From the NCBI GenBank assembly GCA_037440925.1, contig JBBITF010000038.1, forward strand, positions 1 through 25,781: a DNA stretch of 25,781 nt, given 5' to 3'. A program made the position numbers and the translations under genes. Shown here in pieces: positions 13,499 to 20,837 of the stretch; the stretch's first letter is position 1, and each line of letters starts with the position of its first letter. Origin of the DNA: JAABUE01 sp037440925 (GTDB lineage Bacteria > Chloroflexota > Anaerolineae > Anaerolineales > Villigracilaceae). The notes under the pieces are model-generated. The model ran no database searches, was not told the origin of the DNA, and saw only the letters and a list, made by a program, of their open reading frames with translations.

Positions 13499-15967
13499 AT
13501 GAACATTGACCTTGACCTGTATCGGCGCGAAATTCGGGTGTCCTCGCGCCCATTGGTGCGCCTGTCGGCTGTTGACATTTCACCCGACCGCCCACAGCGC
13601 ACCTTTGTCTTCCTGCATGGCTTTGGCGGACAGGCCAGCCAGTGGAAATATCAGTTGCAGCATTTCTCGCTGGAAAACCGCGTCATTGCGTTAGACCTGC
13701 GCGGACACGGCGCTTCGGATAAACCCGCCGGCAAGTACGACATGCCTCAATTGCAAGCCGATCTTGAGACTGCGCTGAAGGCTCTCAAGGTGCATGGGAC
13801 CTTTGTGCTGGCGGGTCATTCCTTTGGCGGGGCAATTGCGACCGAATTTGCCTTGCATCATCCAGAACAGATCGAGGCGCTCATCCTGATTGCTACTGCC
13901 GGTGAATTCAAACTCAACTGGTTGTATCGGCTTGGACTGCACCTCCCGAACATACTGCTGCGCCTGATTGCCCCTCTCACCCGGCAATGGCTCTCGGCGC
14001 CGCCGCACGCCCTGAAACCCTTTTACCTTCATAATCTTTCGAAATGGATTGGCTGGGAACGGTTTGCCGCCTTGCAGGTACCGACCTTGGTCGTGCGCGG
14101 CCATCGAGACCTGGTATTCGAGCGCCCGATGTTCGAGAAGGTGGCTCGATCCATTCCAGGCGCAGAAGAGGCCGATATAAGGGTATCCGGTCACATGGTC
14201 ATGCTGGAGCGAAGGGAGGCTGTAGACCGCGCCATTGAGCGCTTCCTGGCCGGGGAAGCCAAACGTTCGTGGCGCGAAGAAAAGCCCGAATCCGCCAAAC
14301 CAGGGCGTGAGGCCCTGCGACGGGAACGTCCGTGGCTCAATTTCTATGAAAGCGGGGTGCCGTACACGATTGGCATCCCAAATATTCCCGTGCATCATTT
14401 ATTGCGTTCAGCGGTGCGGCGTTTCCCGCGTCAGGCCGCTATTCTGTTCGAGGGCAGTTGCTTGTCTTACCGCCGCCTCAACCGCGAGGCCAACCGCTTT
14501 GCCAACGCATTGCTGGCGCTGGGATTGGGTAAAGGCGCACGCGTTGTTTTGTTGATGCCTAACATTCCACAAATGGTCATAGCCTTCTTTGGCACACTCA
14601 AAGCCGGTATGACAGCCGTCTTCATCCCACCGCTGACCGAACCAGAAGAATTGATTCGCATCTTGAAAGACGTAGAAGCCAGCGTGTTGGTCACCATCAC
14701 ACCGGCGGCAGGATTGGCTCGCCAGGCACAGACGAACACCGACTTGCCTTTCATCGTCCTAACCGACCCGGCTGAATATCTTTCCCTGCCCAAGAGGCTG
14801 CTCTCGCGCTGGCGCAATCGAGGGTTGAGCGTGCCGGGGGCCATCCGCTTTCACCGCTGGCTGGCAGGCCAGGATACGCGCTCGCCCAGCGTGGAAGTGG
14901 CGCCCGAAGACCTGGCTGTCATCCAATTCACAGGAGGCACGACCGCAGCTGCCAAAGGCGTCATGCTATCGCACAGAAACCTGGTCGCCAATGCCCTGCA
15001 AACCCGTCACTGGATACCAGAGGCCCAAGAGGGCCGCGAGCGTTTTCTGTGCGTGTTGCCTTTCTCGCACATTTACGGGCTGACCACCGCCTTGACGGTG
15101 CCGGTTACGTTAGGCGCGACGCTCATCCTGAAAACCCAGTTCCAGGTTAAGGAAGTGCTAAAATCCATCCAGAAGCACCGCCCAACGATCTTCCCCGGCG
15201 TGCCGAGCATGTATGTCGCTATCAACGGTTTCCGAGGCGTGCGCAAGTATGGCATCCGATCCATCAAAGCCTGCATCAGCGGCTCTGCTCCCCTGCCAGT
15301 AGAAGTGCAGGAGGCTTTTGAGAAATTGACCAAGGGCCATCTTGTGGAAGGTTATGGTCTAACAGAGGCCTCTCCCGTCACCCACGCCAACCCGCTGAAA
15401 GGCGCCCGCAAAACAGGCAGCATTGGCATCCCGCTACCTTCCACCGAAGCGGCTGTGGTAGATCTAGCGCGCAGACGAAAAGAAGTCGCTCCTGGGCAAA
15501 TTGGCGAACTGGCCGTGCGCGGCCCGCAAGTGATGATGGGCTACTGGAAAGACCCTAAATCCACCCAAAAAGTCCTCACCCGTGATGGCTGGCTGCTGAC
15601 CGGCGATGTCGCCCAAATGGACGAAGACGGCTTCTTCCGTATCATTGCCCGCAAGGCCGACATGTGGTACCCGCAAAAACCCGGCCAGCCGGCCTTCCCG
15701 CGCGATGTGGAAGAAGTCATCTACGAAATCCCGCAAATCAAAGAAGTGGCTGTGGTGGCCATCGCCGGTCACCCTTTTGCTTTCGTGATTGCCGACCGCG
15801 AGCGGCCCACCCCCGAAGCCGTCCTTTCTTATTGCAAACGACGGCTGCCGCCTTACCTGGTGCCGCGTTTCGTCATATTCATGGAAGATTTCCCGCGCAC
15901 CTTCATTGGCAAGGTTTTGCGGCGCGAACTAGCAAGGAGATATGAAAAACACGTTACCGAAAAATAA
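13499..15967 (+). CDS. Alpha/beta-hydrolase fused to AMP-binding acyl ligase
   Basis: An 822-residue two-domain protein. Residues about 1-255 form an alpha/beta-hydrolase with oxyanion loop HGF (40-42), nucleophile S108 in GHSFGG, D204 (GHRD) and H232 (SGHM). Residues about 295-815 form an ANL-superfamily acyl-CoA/acyl-ACP ligase: P-loop TGGTTAAAKG (478-487), YGLTE (619-623), TGD (701-703), and the adenylation lysine K805 in IGKVLRRE. The A8 hinge departs from the family: RKAD is followed by MWYPQKPGQPAFPRDVEEV instead of the usual GGEN-Y-PxxVE, and the loop after HP is shortened. Substrate activation to acyl-adenylate looks possible, transfer to CoA is less certain. A second hydrolase gene overlaps its 3' end. 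The substrate is unknown: fatty or branched acids are a guess. Confidence 0.85.
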   Translation: MNIDLDLYRREIRVSSRPLVRLSAVDISPDRPQRTFVFLHGFGGQASQWKYQLQHFSLENRVIALDLRGHGASDKPAGKYDMPQLQADLETALKALKVHGTFVLAGHSFGGAIATEFALHHPEQIEALILIATAGEFKLNWLYRLGLHLPNILLRLIAPLTRQWLSAPPHALKPFYLHNLSKWIGWERFAALQVPTLVVRGHRDLVFERPMFEKVARSIPGAEEADIRVSGHMVMLERREAVDRAIERFLAGEAKRSWREEKPESAKPGREALRRERPWLNFYESGVPYTIGIPNIPVHHLLRSAVRRFPRQAAILFEGSCLSYRRLNREANRFANALLALGLGKGARVVLLMPNIPQMVIAFFGTLKAGMTAVFIPPLTEPEELIRILKDVEASVLVTITPAAGLARQAQTNTDLPFIVLTDPAEYLSLPKRLLSRWRNRGLSVPGAIRFHRWLAGQDTRSPSVEVAPEDLAVIQFTGGTTAAAKGVMLSHRNLVANALQTRHWIPEAQEGRERFLCVLPFSHIYGLTTALTVPVTLGATLILKTQFQVKEVLKSIQKHRPTIFPGVPSMYVAINGFRGVRKYGIRSIKACISGSAPLPVEVQEAFEKLTKGHLVEGYGLTEASPVTHANPLKGARKTGSIGIPLPSTEAAVVDLARRRKEVAPGQIGELAVRGPQVMMGYWKDPKSTQKVLTRDGWLLTGDVAQMDEDGFFRIIARKADMWYPQKPGQPAFPRDVEEVIYEIPQIKEVAVVAIAGHPFAFVIADRERPTPEAVLSYCKRRLPPYLVPRFVIFMEDFPRTFIGKVLRRELARRYEKHVTEK

Positions 15968-16811
15968 GCTCGCCGATGAGTATAAAACGCAAGTGACTCC
16001 AAAGGGAAAAGTACATTACAAAACCTGCGGAAGCGGCACACCGGTTATCCTCATCCATGGCCTGGCCGCCTCTCTGCACGATTGGGATGCCCTGCTGCCC
16101 GCGCTGGCCGCCAACGATTATGCCGCCTATGCGCTCGACTTGCTTGGTCACGGCGAAAGCGCCAAACCCGATTCGCGCGCTTATCATATAGACTGGCTCT
16201 TTGACCACCTGGTCGCATGGATCGAATCGCTGGCGCTCGACCAACCGCCGGTCATCGTCGGTCACTCCCTGGGCGGCTACCTGGCGCTCGATTACGCCAG
16301 TCGCTTCACCCAAAGTTTGAGAGCGTTGATCCTGGTAGACCCTTTCTATCAACTAGAGCAATTGCCTGCCATTTTGCGCTTTTCTTACCGCAACCCAGCG
16401 CTCAATACTACTCTGATGGAACGCATTCCCCAATGGGCCTTCCGGCTCATCATAGATGTGACCAGCCTCTCGCTCGGCCACACGGGAGGCTCGCTCTATA
16501 GCCTGCCGGAACAAGTCCGCACCCAAACGGCATTGGATTACAAACGTACCGCCCCCGGCGTCTACAACCTGCCTCACACGCTTCGAGACCTCACCCCCTG
16601 CCTGCCCTCGTTAAATCTGCCGAGTCTCGTCATCTGGGGCAATCACGATCAGACTCTGGCTCCTGTCTCTTTCCAACGGTTGGTCAAAATGTTGCCTGAT
16701 GCACACGGACTCACGCTGCCTTGTGGGCATGTCCCCCACCAATCGAAAGCCGAAGAATTCAACCAAGCCGTCATCGAGTTCCTCTCCAAAGTGAACCAGG
16801 GAACGCTTTGA
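15942..16811 (+). CDS. Alpha/beta-hydrolase
   Basis: A 289-residue single-domain hydrolase with a full predicted triad: S109 in GHSLGG, D236 in GNHDQ, H263 in CGHVPH, and the HGLA oxyanion loop (39-42). A cap region lies between about 135 and 215. It overlaps the ligase fusion by 26 bases and has AAGGAG five to six bases before its ATG, so the two are co-expressed. It resembles the hydrolase half of its neighbour in fold only: the sequences are clearly different. Esterase, lipase or thioesterase action on the product of the ligase is plausible but cannot be settled here. Last gene of the four-gene operon, with no clear terminator after it. Confidence 0.85.
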   Translation: MKNTLPKNKLADEYKTQVTPKGKVHYKTCGSGTPVILIHGLAASLHDWDALLPALAANDYAAYALDLLGHGESAKPDSRAYHIDWLFDHLVAWIESLALDQPPVIVGHSLGGYLALDYASRFTQSLRALILVDPFYQLEQLPAILRFSYRNPALNTTLMERIPQWAFRLIIDVTSLSLGHTGGSLYSLPEQVRTQTALDYKRTAPGVYNLPHTLRDLTPCLPSLNLPSLVIWGNHDQTLAPVSFQRLVKMLPDAHGLTLPCGHVPHQSKAEEFNQAVIEFLSKVNQGTL

Positions 16812-17060
16812 GTCAGTAATTGCTTAGCCGATATTTGTAATCGTCAACGTCATAGCGCGGCCTCCATCGCAACCTATTTTAGAGTTCGACAACTCCAGTG
16901 GTCGGATGCCGAAGTCCGGAAACTTCGGACAAACATCTTCGCGGTTGTGATAGTTGACTGCACTGCAAAAACCATGAACCGCCGAGAGCGCAGAGCGCGC
17001 AAACGCAGTCATTTTTTCTTCGCCGCTGACAACTTTTGAGTGCATACGTTCCAAGTGAAT

Positions 17061-17164
17061 TGGTGATTGCCCACAAGGGAGGCATGTACAGATTGGGCAA
17101 TCCGCACGAGCAAAAATCGTAATTTTAGAGAATACACCTGCCCTCAAAATGTGGGTAATCACCA
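17061..17164. repeat. Candidate MITE, 15-bp imperfect terminal repeats
   Basis: TGGTGATTGCCCACA (17061-17075) and TGTGGGTAATCACCA (17150-17164) match as inverted repeats at 14 of 15 positions. AAGTGAA occurs on both sides (17053-17059 and 17166-17172), each one base from the repeat end, and may be a target duplication. The 104-bp interior has no gene. It ends 11 bases before the ROK -35 box. Confidence 0.45.
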
Positions 17165-17175
17165 GAAGTGAAACA

Positions 17176-17207
17176 TTGACAACTGCGATTTGTATAATAT
17201 AATTATA
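17176..17207 (+). promoter_or_regulatory. Consensus promoter of the ROK gene with palindrome
   Basis: TTGACA (17176-17181), 16 bases, TATAAT (17198-17203), both hexamers perfect. The -10 box lies inside the palindrome TATAATTATA (17198-17207), and another TATAAT overlaps at 17193-17198. A repressor bound at the palindrome would block the promoter, so autoregulation by the ROK protein is possible. The leader is about 27 bases and lacks a clear Shine-Dalgarno. Confidence 0.7.
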
Positions 17208-17236
17208 TAGTTTGTTGCCTCGACATACTAATTAAA

Positions 17237-18472
17237 ATGTCTCATCCAAATACGGCTGATCAGGCTCTCGTGCGTGAAATCAACTTATCTCTTGTGCTTC
17301 GTTATATACACAACGAAGCGCCGGTATCGCGCGCGCAAATTGCGTCAACGACTGGTCTAAACAAGTCTACAGTCTCAAGTTTAGTGGATGAGTTAATCGA
17401 GAGGCGGCTCATTCATGAAATTGGCGTCAACACGGGGAGTACAGGCCGCCCTGCTACTTTATTGGAGATCAATCCACAGGCTGGCGGCATCATTGGAATC
17501 GAACTAGGGGTAGATTTCGTTGCCGTAGCCCTGACTGACTTTGCAGGGAATATTGTGTGGCGTGAAGACACGAACGCCGATCCCTCTCAAACCCAAGACA
17601 GGATGATTGCACAAACACTCCAATTAGCCGGACAGGCTATCGAAGCCTCGCACGAAAGGGATTTGAACCTGTTGGGGCTGGGCCTGGCAACGCCTGGCAC
17701 AGTGGACCTGAAAGAGGGAGTTCTCGTCTTTGCTCCAAACTTGCATTGGAAAAATGTACCCTTACGAAAAATCTACACAGAAAACACTGGCCTCAAGGTA
17801 TTTGTCGAAAATGACGCCAATGCAGCAGCCCTGGGAGAGCACTTATTTGGCGCTGCCCGCCGTTGCACCGATTTCATCTTCATCTTTGCCGGGGTAGGCA
17901 TTGGCAGCGGACTGTTCTTGAACGGGCAGCTCTATCGTGGCAAAAAGGGCTATGCGGGAGAAATCGGTCATTCGCCCATTATCGCCGGCCCCATTCAGGC
18001 ACCTTGTCACTGTGGAAACCGTGGCTGTTGGGAAACGTATGCAAATCAATATTCCATCATCCAACGCGCGCAAGCCCGGCTGGAAGTCAAGCGCAACAGC
18101 ATCATCCCACACCTGATGGCAGAACAAGGCGCTTCGCTTACCATCGCCATCATCAAACAGGCGGCAGACCAGGGTGATGCCGAAGCGCTCGAGTCTTTTG
18201 CAGAAGCAGGAACAGCCATGGGCCAAGGCTTTGCCACCCTGGTCAATATATTCAACCCTGAAAAAATCTTCCTGGGCGGCCCGTTGAGTGTGGCCGGCAA
18301 GTATATGCTGCCTTCGATCAAAGAGGCCGTTTTGAGACACGCTTTACCAGAGACGAGCCAACAAATAGAGATCTCGCTCTCCAGTTTTGGACCAGATGCA
18401 AGCCTCATTGGCGCAAGCAGCATTGTGGTTCATGACATCCTCCAAAGCCCCACCCACGCTGAAAGGAGGTGA
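17237..18472 (+). CDS. ROK-family sugar-responsive regulator
   Basis: A 411-residue NagC/XylR-type regulator. The N-terminus (about 10-70) is a winged helix-turn-helix (VSRAQIASTTGLNKSTVSSL). The rest is a ROK sugar-kinase-like fold with FVENDANAAALGEH, the glycine-rich GVGIGSGLF, the sugar-contact GYAGEIGH and the zinc site CHCGNRGCWE. A sugar bound at this fold would alter DNA binding. It sits just upstream of a glucose-type ABC uptake operon in the same direction, so that operon is its most likely target. Its last codons are embedded in a 13-base match to the 16S anti-Shine-Dalgarno complement (18461-18473). A kinase-only role is unlikely given the HTH. Confidence 0.9.
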   Translation: MSHPNTADQALVREINLSLVLRYIHNEAPVSRAQIASTTGLNKSTVSSLVDELIERRLIHEIGVNTGSTGRPATLLEINPQAGGIIGIELGVDFVAVALTDFAGNIVWREDTNADPSQTQDRMIAQTLQLAGQAIEASHERDLNLLGLGLATPGTVDLKEGVLVFAPNLHWKNVPLRKIYTENTGLKVFVENDANAAALGEHLFGAARRCTDFIFIFAGVGIGSGLFLNGQLYRGKKGYAGEIGHSPIIAGPIQAPCHCGNRGCWETYANQYSIIQRAQARLEVKRNSIIPHLMAEQGASLTIAIIKQAADQGDAEALESFAEAGTAMGQGFATLVNIFNPEKIFLGGPLSVAGKYMLPSIKEAVLRHALPETSQQIEISLSSFGPDASLIGASSIVVHDILQSPTHAERR

Positions 18473-18483
18473 TGCCCATATAG
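18461..18483 (+). other. Perfect Shine-Dalgarno match with three-codon ORF
   Basis: GAAAGGAGGTGAT (18461-18473) is complementary to the 3' end of 16S rRNA over 13 bases and contains the ROK stop codon. The ATG at 18472 overlaps that stop and encodes only Met-Pro-Ile before TAG (18481-18483). The distance from the AGGAGG to this ATG is only two bases, so efficient initiation is doubtful. The match could instead hold or slow ribosomes. Confidence 0.3.
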
Positions 18484-18492
18484 GAATATCCT

Positions 18493-18524
18493 ACCCTTCA
18501 AACAATTTCTCGTAACCCTTCAAA
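18493..18524 (+). promoter_or_regulatory. Direct repeat, candidate operator
   Basis: ACCCTTCAAA occurs at 18493-18502 and again at 18515-18524, start to start 22 bases, about two helical turns. A small inverted repeat TAGGA/TCCTA lies just upstream (18481-18493). The position between the ROK gene and the binding-protein gene suits a regulator binding site. No clear promoter hexamers are visible in this gap. Confidence 0.35.
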
Positions 18525-18544
18525 TGAAAAAGGAGAAGAACACC

Positions 18545-19873
18545 ATGTCTAACAAATTCTTGTACAGTCTAATGGCCGCTTTAGTATTGACCGCCATTGT
18601 GCTGACTGCTTGTGGCGCCCCGGCCACCCAAGCCCCCGCCGCTACCGAAGCCCCTGCTGCTACTGAAGCCCCCGCCGCAACTGAGGCGCCTGCTGCCAAA
18701 GAACAGGTGGAGGTTTTCTCATGGTGGACCGGCGGCGGTGAAGCGGCCGGCCTGGAAGCCATGATTAAAGTCTTCAACGCCGAATATCCCGATATTGAAT
18801 TCATCAACGCGGCCGTGGCCGGCGGCGCCGGCACCAATGCGCGCGCGGTGTTGGCCACCCGCCTGCAAGCCGGCGAACCGCCTGACTCGTGGCAAGGTCA
18901 TGCTGGTCAGGAACTCATCGGCACTTACGTAGCCGGCGGCCAAATCGAGCCGCTGAACGCTCTCTACGAAGAAGAGGGCTGGCTGGATGTGATGCCGGAA
19001 ACGTTGATTCCGCTCATTTCTGACAGCGGCAATATCTACTCTGTGCCGGTCAACATTCACCGCGCCAATGTACTCTGGTACAATCCGACCATTTTGAAAG
19101 AAAACAACATCGAAGTCCCCACCACCATGGAAGAATGGTTTGCAGCCATGGACAAACTAACAGCCGCCGGCGTCACTCCGCTGGCGCTGGGAGAGCAATG
19201 GACACAAATGCACCTGCTCGAAACCGTGCTGCTGGGCTCGCTTGGCGCTGAGGCTTACAATGGCCTGTGGGATGGCACAACCGATTGGTCTGGCCCCGAG
19301 GTCAAAGCCGCGTTGGACAACTACGCTAAGATATTGAACTACACCAACAGTGATGCCGCTTCGCTCTCCTGGCAAGACGCTGCGCAATTGGTCGTCAATG
19401 GCGATGCCGCTTTCAACGTGATGGGCGACTGGGCCGAAGGCTACTTCCGCGAACTGGGCAAGGTTCCCATGACCGATTACGGTTGGGCGCCGGTACCCGG
19501 CAGCGTTGGCGTTTTCCAATTCCTTTCCGACTCCTTCACTTTGGCTGTGAACGCACCGCACCCCGAAGGCGCCAAGGCATGGTTGAAGATTGCCGGTTCC
19601 AAAGCCGGTCAAGAGGCCTTTAACCCCGTCAAAGGCTCCATCTGCGCCCGAACCGACTGCGACAAGACTTTGTTTGGTGAATACCTGCAATCGGCCATGG
19701 ACGATTGGGCCTCTAATGTTGTCGTTGGCTCGCTCACGCACGGTGTAGTTGCCAATGACTCATGGAAATCTGAAATTGACACGGCGCTTGGTCTGTTCAT
19801 TGCAGACAAGAATGTCGAAGCCTTCCAAACTGCTTTGGCAGCTGCCTGCGCCAGTTCTGGCCCCTGCAAGTAA
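18545..19873 (+). CDS. Glucose-type ABC transporter binding lipoprotein
   Basis: A 442-residue extracellular sugar-binding protein of the CUT1 family. A signal peptide ends in the lipobox LTAC with lipidated C23, followed by an ATEAP linker. The mature part contains EVFSWWTGGGEAAGL, WQGHAGQELIGTYV, VPVNIHRANVLWYN, the WTQMHLLE segment, NVMGDWAEGY and GSLTHGVV. These closely follow the recalled pattern of the Thermus glucose/galactose-binding protein. The ATG at 18545 is preferred over the one at 18524 because GGAG sits ten bases before it and the signal peptide then begins correctly. A strong terminator follows directly. Glucose, galactose or mannose is the likely ligand. Confidence 0.9.
   Translation: MSNKFLYSLMAALVLTAIVLTACGAPATQAPAATEAPAATEAPAATEAPAAKEQVEVFSWWTGGGEAAGLEAMIKVFNAEYPDIEFINAAVAGGAGTNARAVLATRLQAGEPPDSWQGHAGQELIGTYVAGGQIEPLNALYEEEGWLDVMPETLIPLISDSGNIYSVPVNIHRANVLWYNPTILKENNIEVPTTMEEWFAAMDKLTAAGVTPLALGEQWTQMHLLETVLLGSLGAEAYNGLWDGTTDWSGPEVKAALDNYAKILNYTNSDAASLSWQDAAQLVVNGDAAFNVMGDWAEGYFRELGKVPMTDYGWAPVPGSVGVFQFLSDSFTLAVNAPHPEGAKAWLKIAGSKAGQEAFNPVKGSICARTDCDKTLFGEYLQSAMDDWASNVVVGSLTHGVVANDSWKSEIDTALGLFIADKNVEAFQTALAAACASSGPCK
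18632..18703 (+). repeat. 18-bp tandem repeat in the lipoprotein linker
   Basis: Four 18-base units encode APAATE three times and then APAAKE (residues 30-53). The flexible linker places the sugar-binding domain away from the membrane. Synonymous differences between units show that the repeat is not a very recent duplication. Confidence 0.85.
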
Positions 19874-19882
19874 AACTAGTGT

Positions 19883-19925
19883 AAAATCGTTGAGGCTCCG
19901 TTTGCGGAGCCTCAACGATTTTTTT
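19883..19925 (+). terminator. Strong intrinsic terminator within the ABC operon
   Basis: An 18-bp perfect stem (19883-19900 with 19905-19922) surrounds a TTTG loop and ends in a run of T (19919-19925). It starts ten bases after the binding-protein stop codon and ends 25 bases before the first permease ATG. Readthrough should be partial, giving more binding protein than permease. It would also protect the upstream mRNA from 3' decay. Confidence 0.93.
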
Positions 19926-19949
19926 ATTTCCTCAAAAGCGAGGTCTCGG

Positions 19950-20837
19950 ATGTTCAAAGATAAAGATCGCTACCTCTCTGTGATCCTCATCATGCCTTCT
20001 ATACTGGCAGTTTTGATTTTCATCTATGCCTTCATTGGGTGGTCTGTCCGCGTTTCGCTCAGCAAATGGAAAGGCCTGACTCCAGACTATACATTCGTTG
20101 GCCTCAAAAATTATCTGTCGTTATTCTCCGATCCCCGTTTCCATGTAGATATTCGCAACACCTTGATTTTCACGGGGGTCTTTGTCTTGGGCAGCATTGT
20201 GCTGGGTTTCCTGCTGGCTGTCATGCTAGATCAGGGCTTGAAAGGGGAAGGGTTCTTCCGCAGTTTATTCCTTTTTCCCATGGCTATTTCTTACATCGTC
20301 ACGGGTGTCGTTTGGCGTTGGTTGATGAATCCTGCTACCGGCTCACGCATCAGCGGCCTGAATTTGTTGTTCTCCTATCTCCATCTCGATTTCTTGATCA
20401 ACAAGTGGCATACCACCCCAACGTGGGGAATGGCAGCCATCGCCCTGGCGGCTATCTGGCAAATGTCCGGTTATACCATGGCGCTTTATCTGGCCGGTCT
20501 ACGCGCCATCCCACACGAATTGCGGGAGGCGGCGCAAATTGACGGAGCCAATGAAGTCCAAATCTATCGCCACATTATCCTGCCTTTGCTTGCTCCCGTT
20601 ACCTTGAGCGCCCTCATCATTCTGGGTCACATGTCGCTCAAGGTATTCGATTTAATCGTGGCCGTAGCCGGCAAACAATTGCCGCTAGACGTGCCAGCCA
20701 TTTACATGTGGCAAACCACTTTCGACGGCCTGTTCTACGGGCGCGGCGCCGCTATTGGTATTTTGCTGCTCGTCAGCGTGGCTGTATTGATCATTCCTTA
20801 TATTGTCTATACCCAAAAGACGGAGGTGCAACAATGA
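19950..20837 (+). CDS. Sugar ABC transporter permease, MalF-type
   Basis: A 295-residue inner-membrane subunit with about six transmembrane helices and the EAA motif that docks the ATPase: LREAAQIDGANEVQIYRHIILP. It is the first of two permeases that form the sugar channel. GAGG six bases before the ATG at 19950 supports this start. The open frame continues upstream through the terminator, but that part is out of frame with the binding protein and not coding. It overlaps the next permease gene by four bases (ATGA), so the two subunits are made together. Confidence 0.9.
   Translation: MFKDKDRYLSVILIMPSILAVLIFIYAFIGWSVRVSLSKWKGLTPDYTFVGLKNYLSLFSDPRFHVDIRNTLIFTGVFVLGSIVLGFLLAVMLDQGLKGEGFFRSLFLFPMAISYIVTGVVWRWLMNPATGSRISGLNLLFSYLHLDFLINKWHTTPTWGMAAIALAAIWQMSGYTMALYLAGLRAIPHELREAAQIDGANEVQIYRHIILPLLAPVTLSALIILGHMSLKVFDLIVAVAGKQLPLDVPAIYMWQTTFDGLFYGRGAAIGILLLVSVAVLIIPYIVYTQKTEVQQ

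Larger units (their letters stand above)
16812..17236. other. 425-bp gap built from repeats plus the ROK promoter
   Basis: No gene is supported. A perfect 7-bp stem CCGAAGT/ACTTCGG lies near 16910-16929. A 22-bp sequence at 16930-16951 recurs inverted at 6694-6715. A block at 16961-17001 recurs inverted at 2066-2100. A 23-bp sequence at 17022-17044 recurs inverted at 25637-25659. A separate inverted-repeat element spans 17061-17164, and the ROK promoter follows it. Confidence 0.7.

Noticed and set aside
19749..19949. 67-residue upstream extension of the MalF-type permease
   Set aside because: It reads out of frame through the binding-protein gene and across the terminator. The ATG at 19950 has a GAGG site and begins the normal permease N-terminus.
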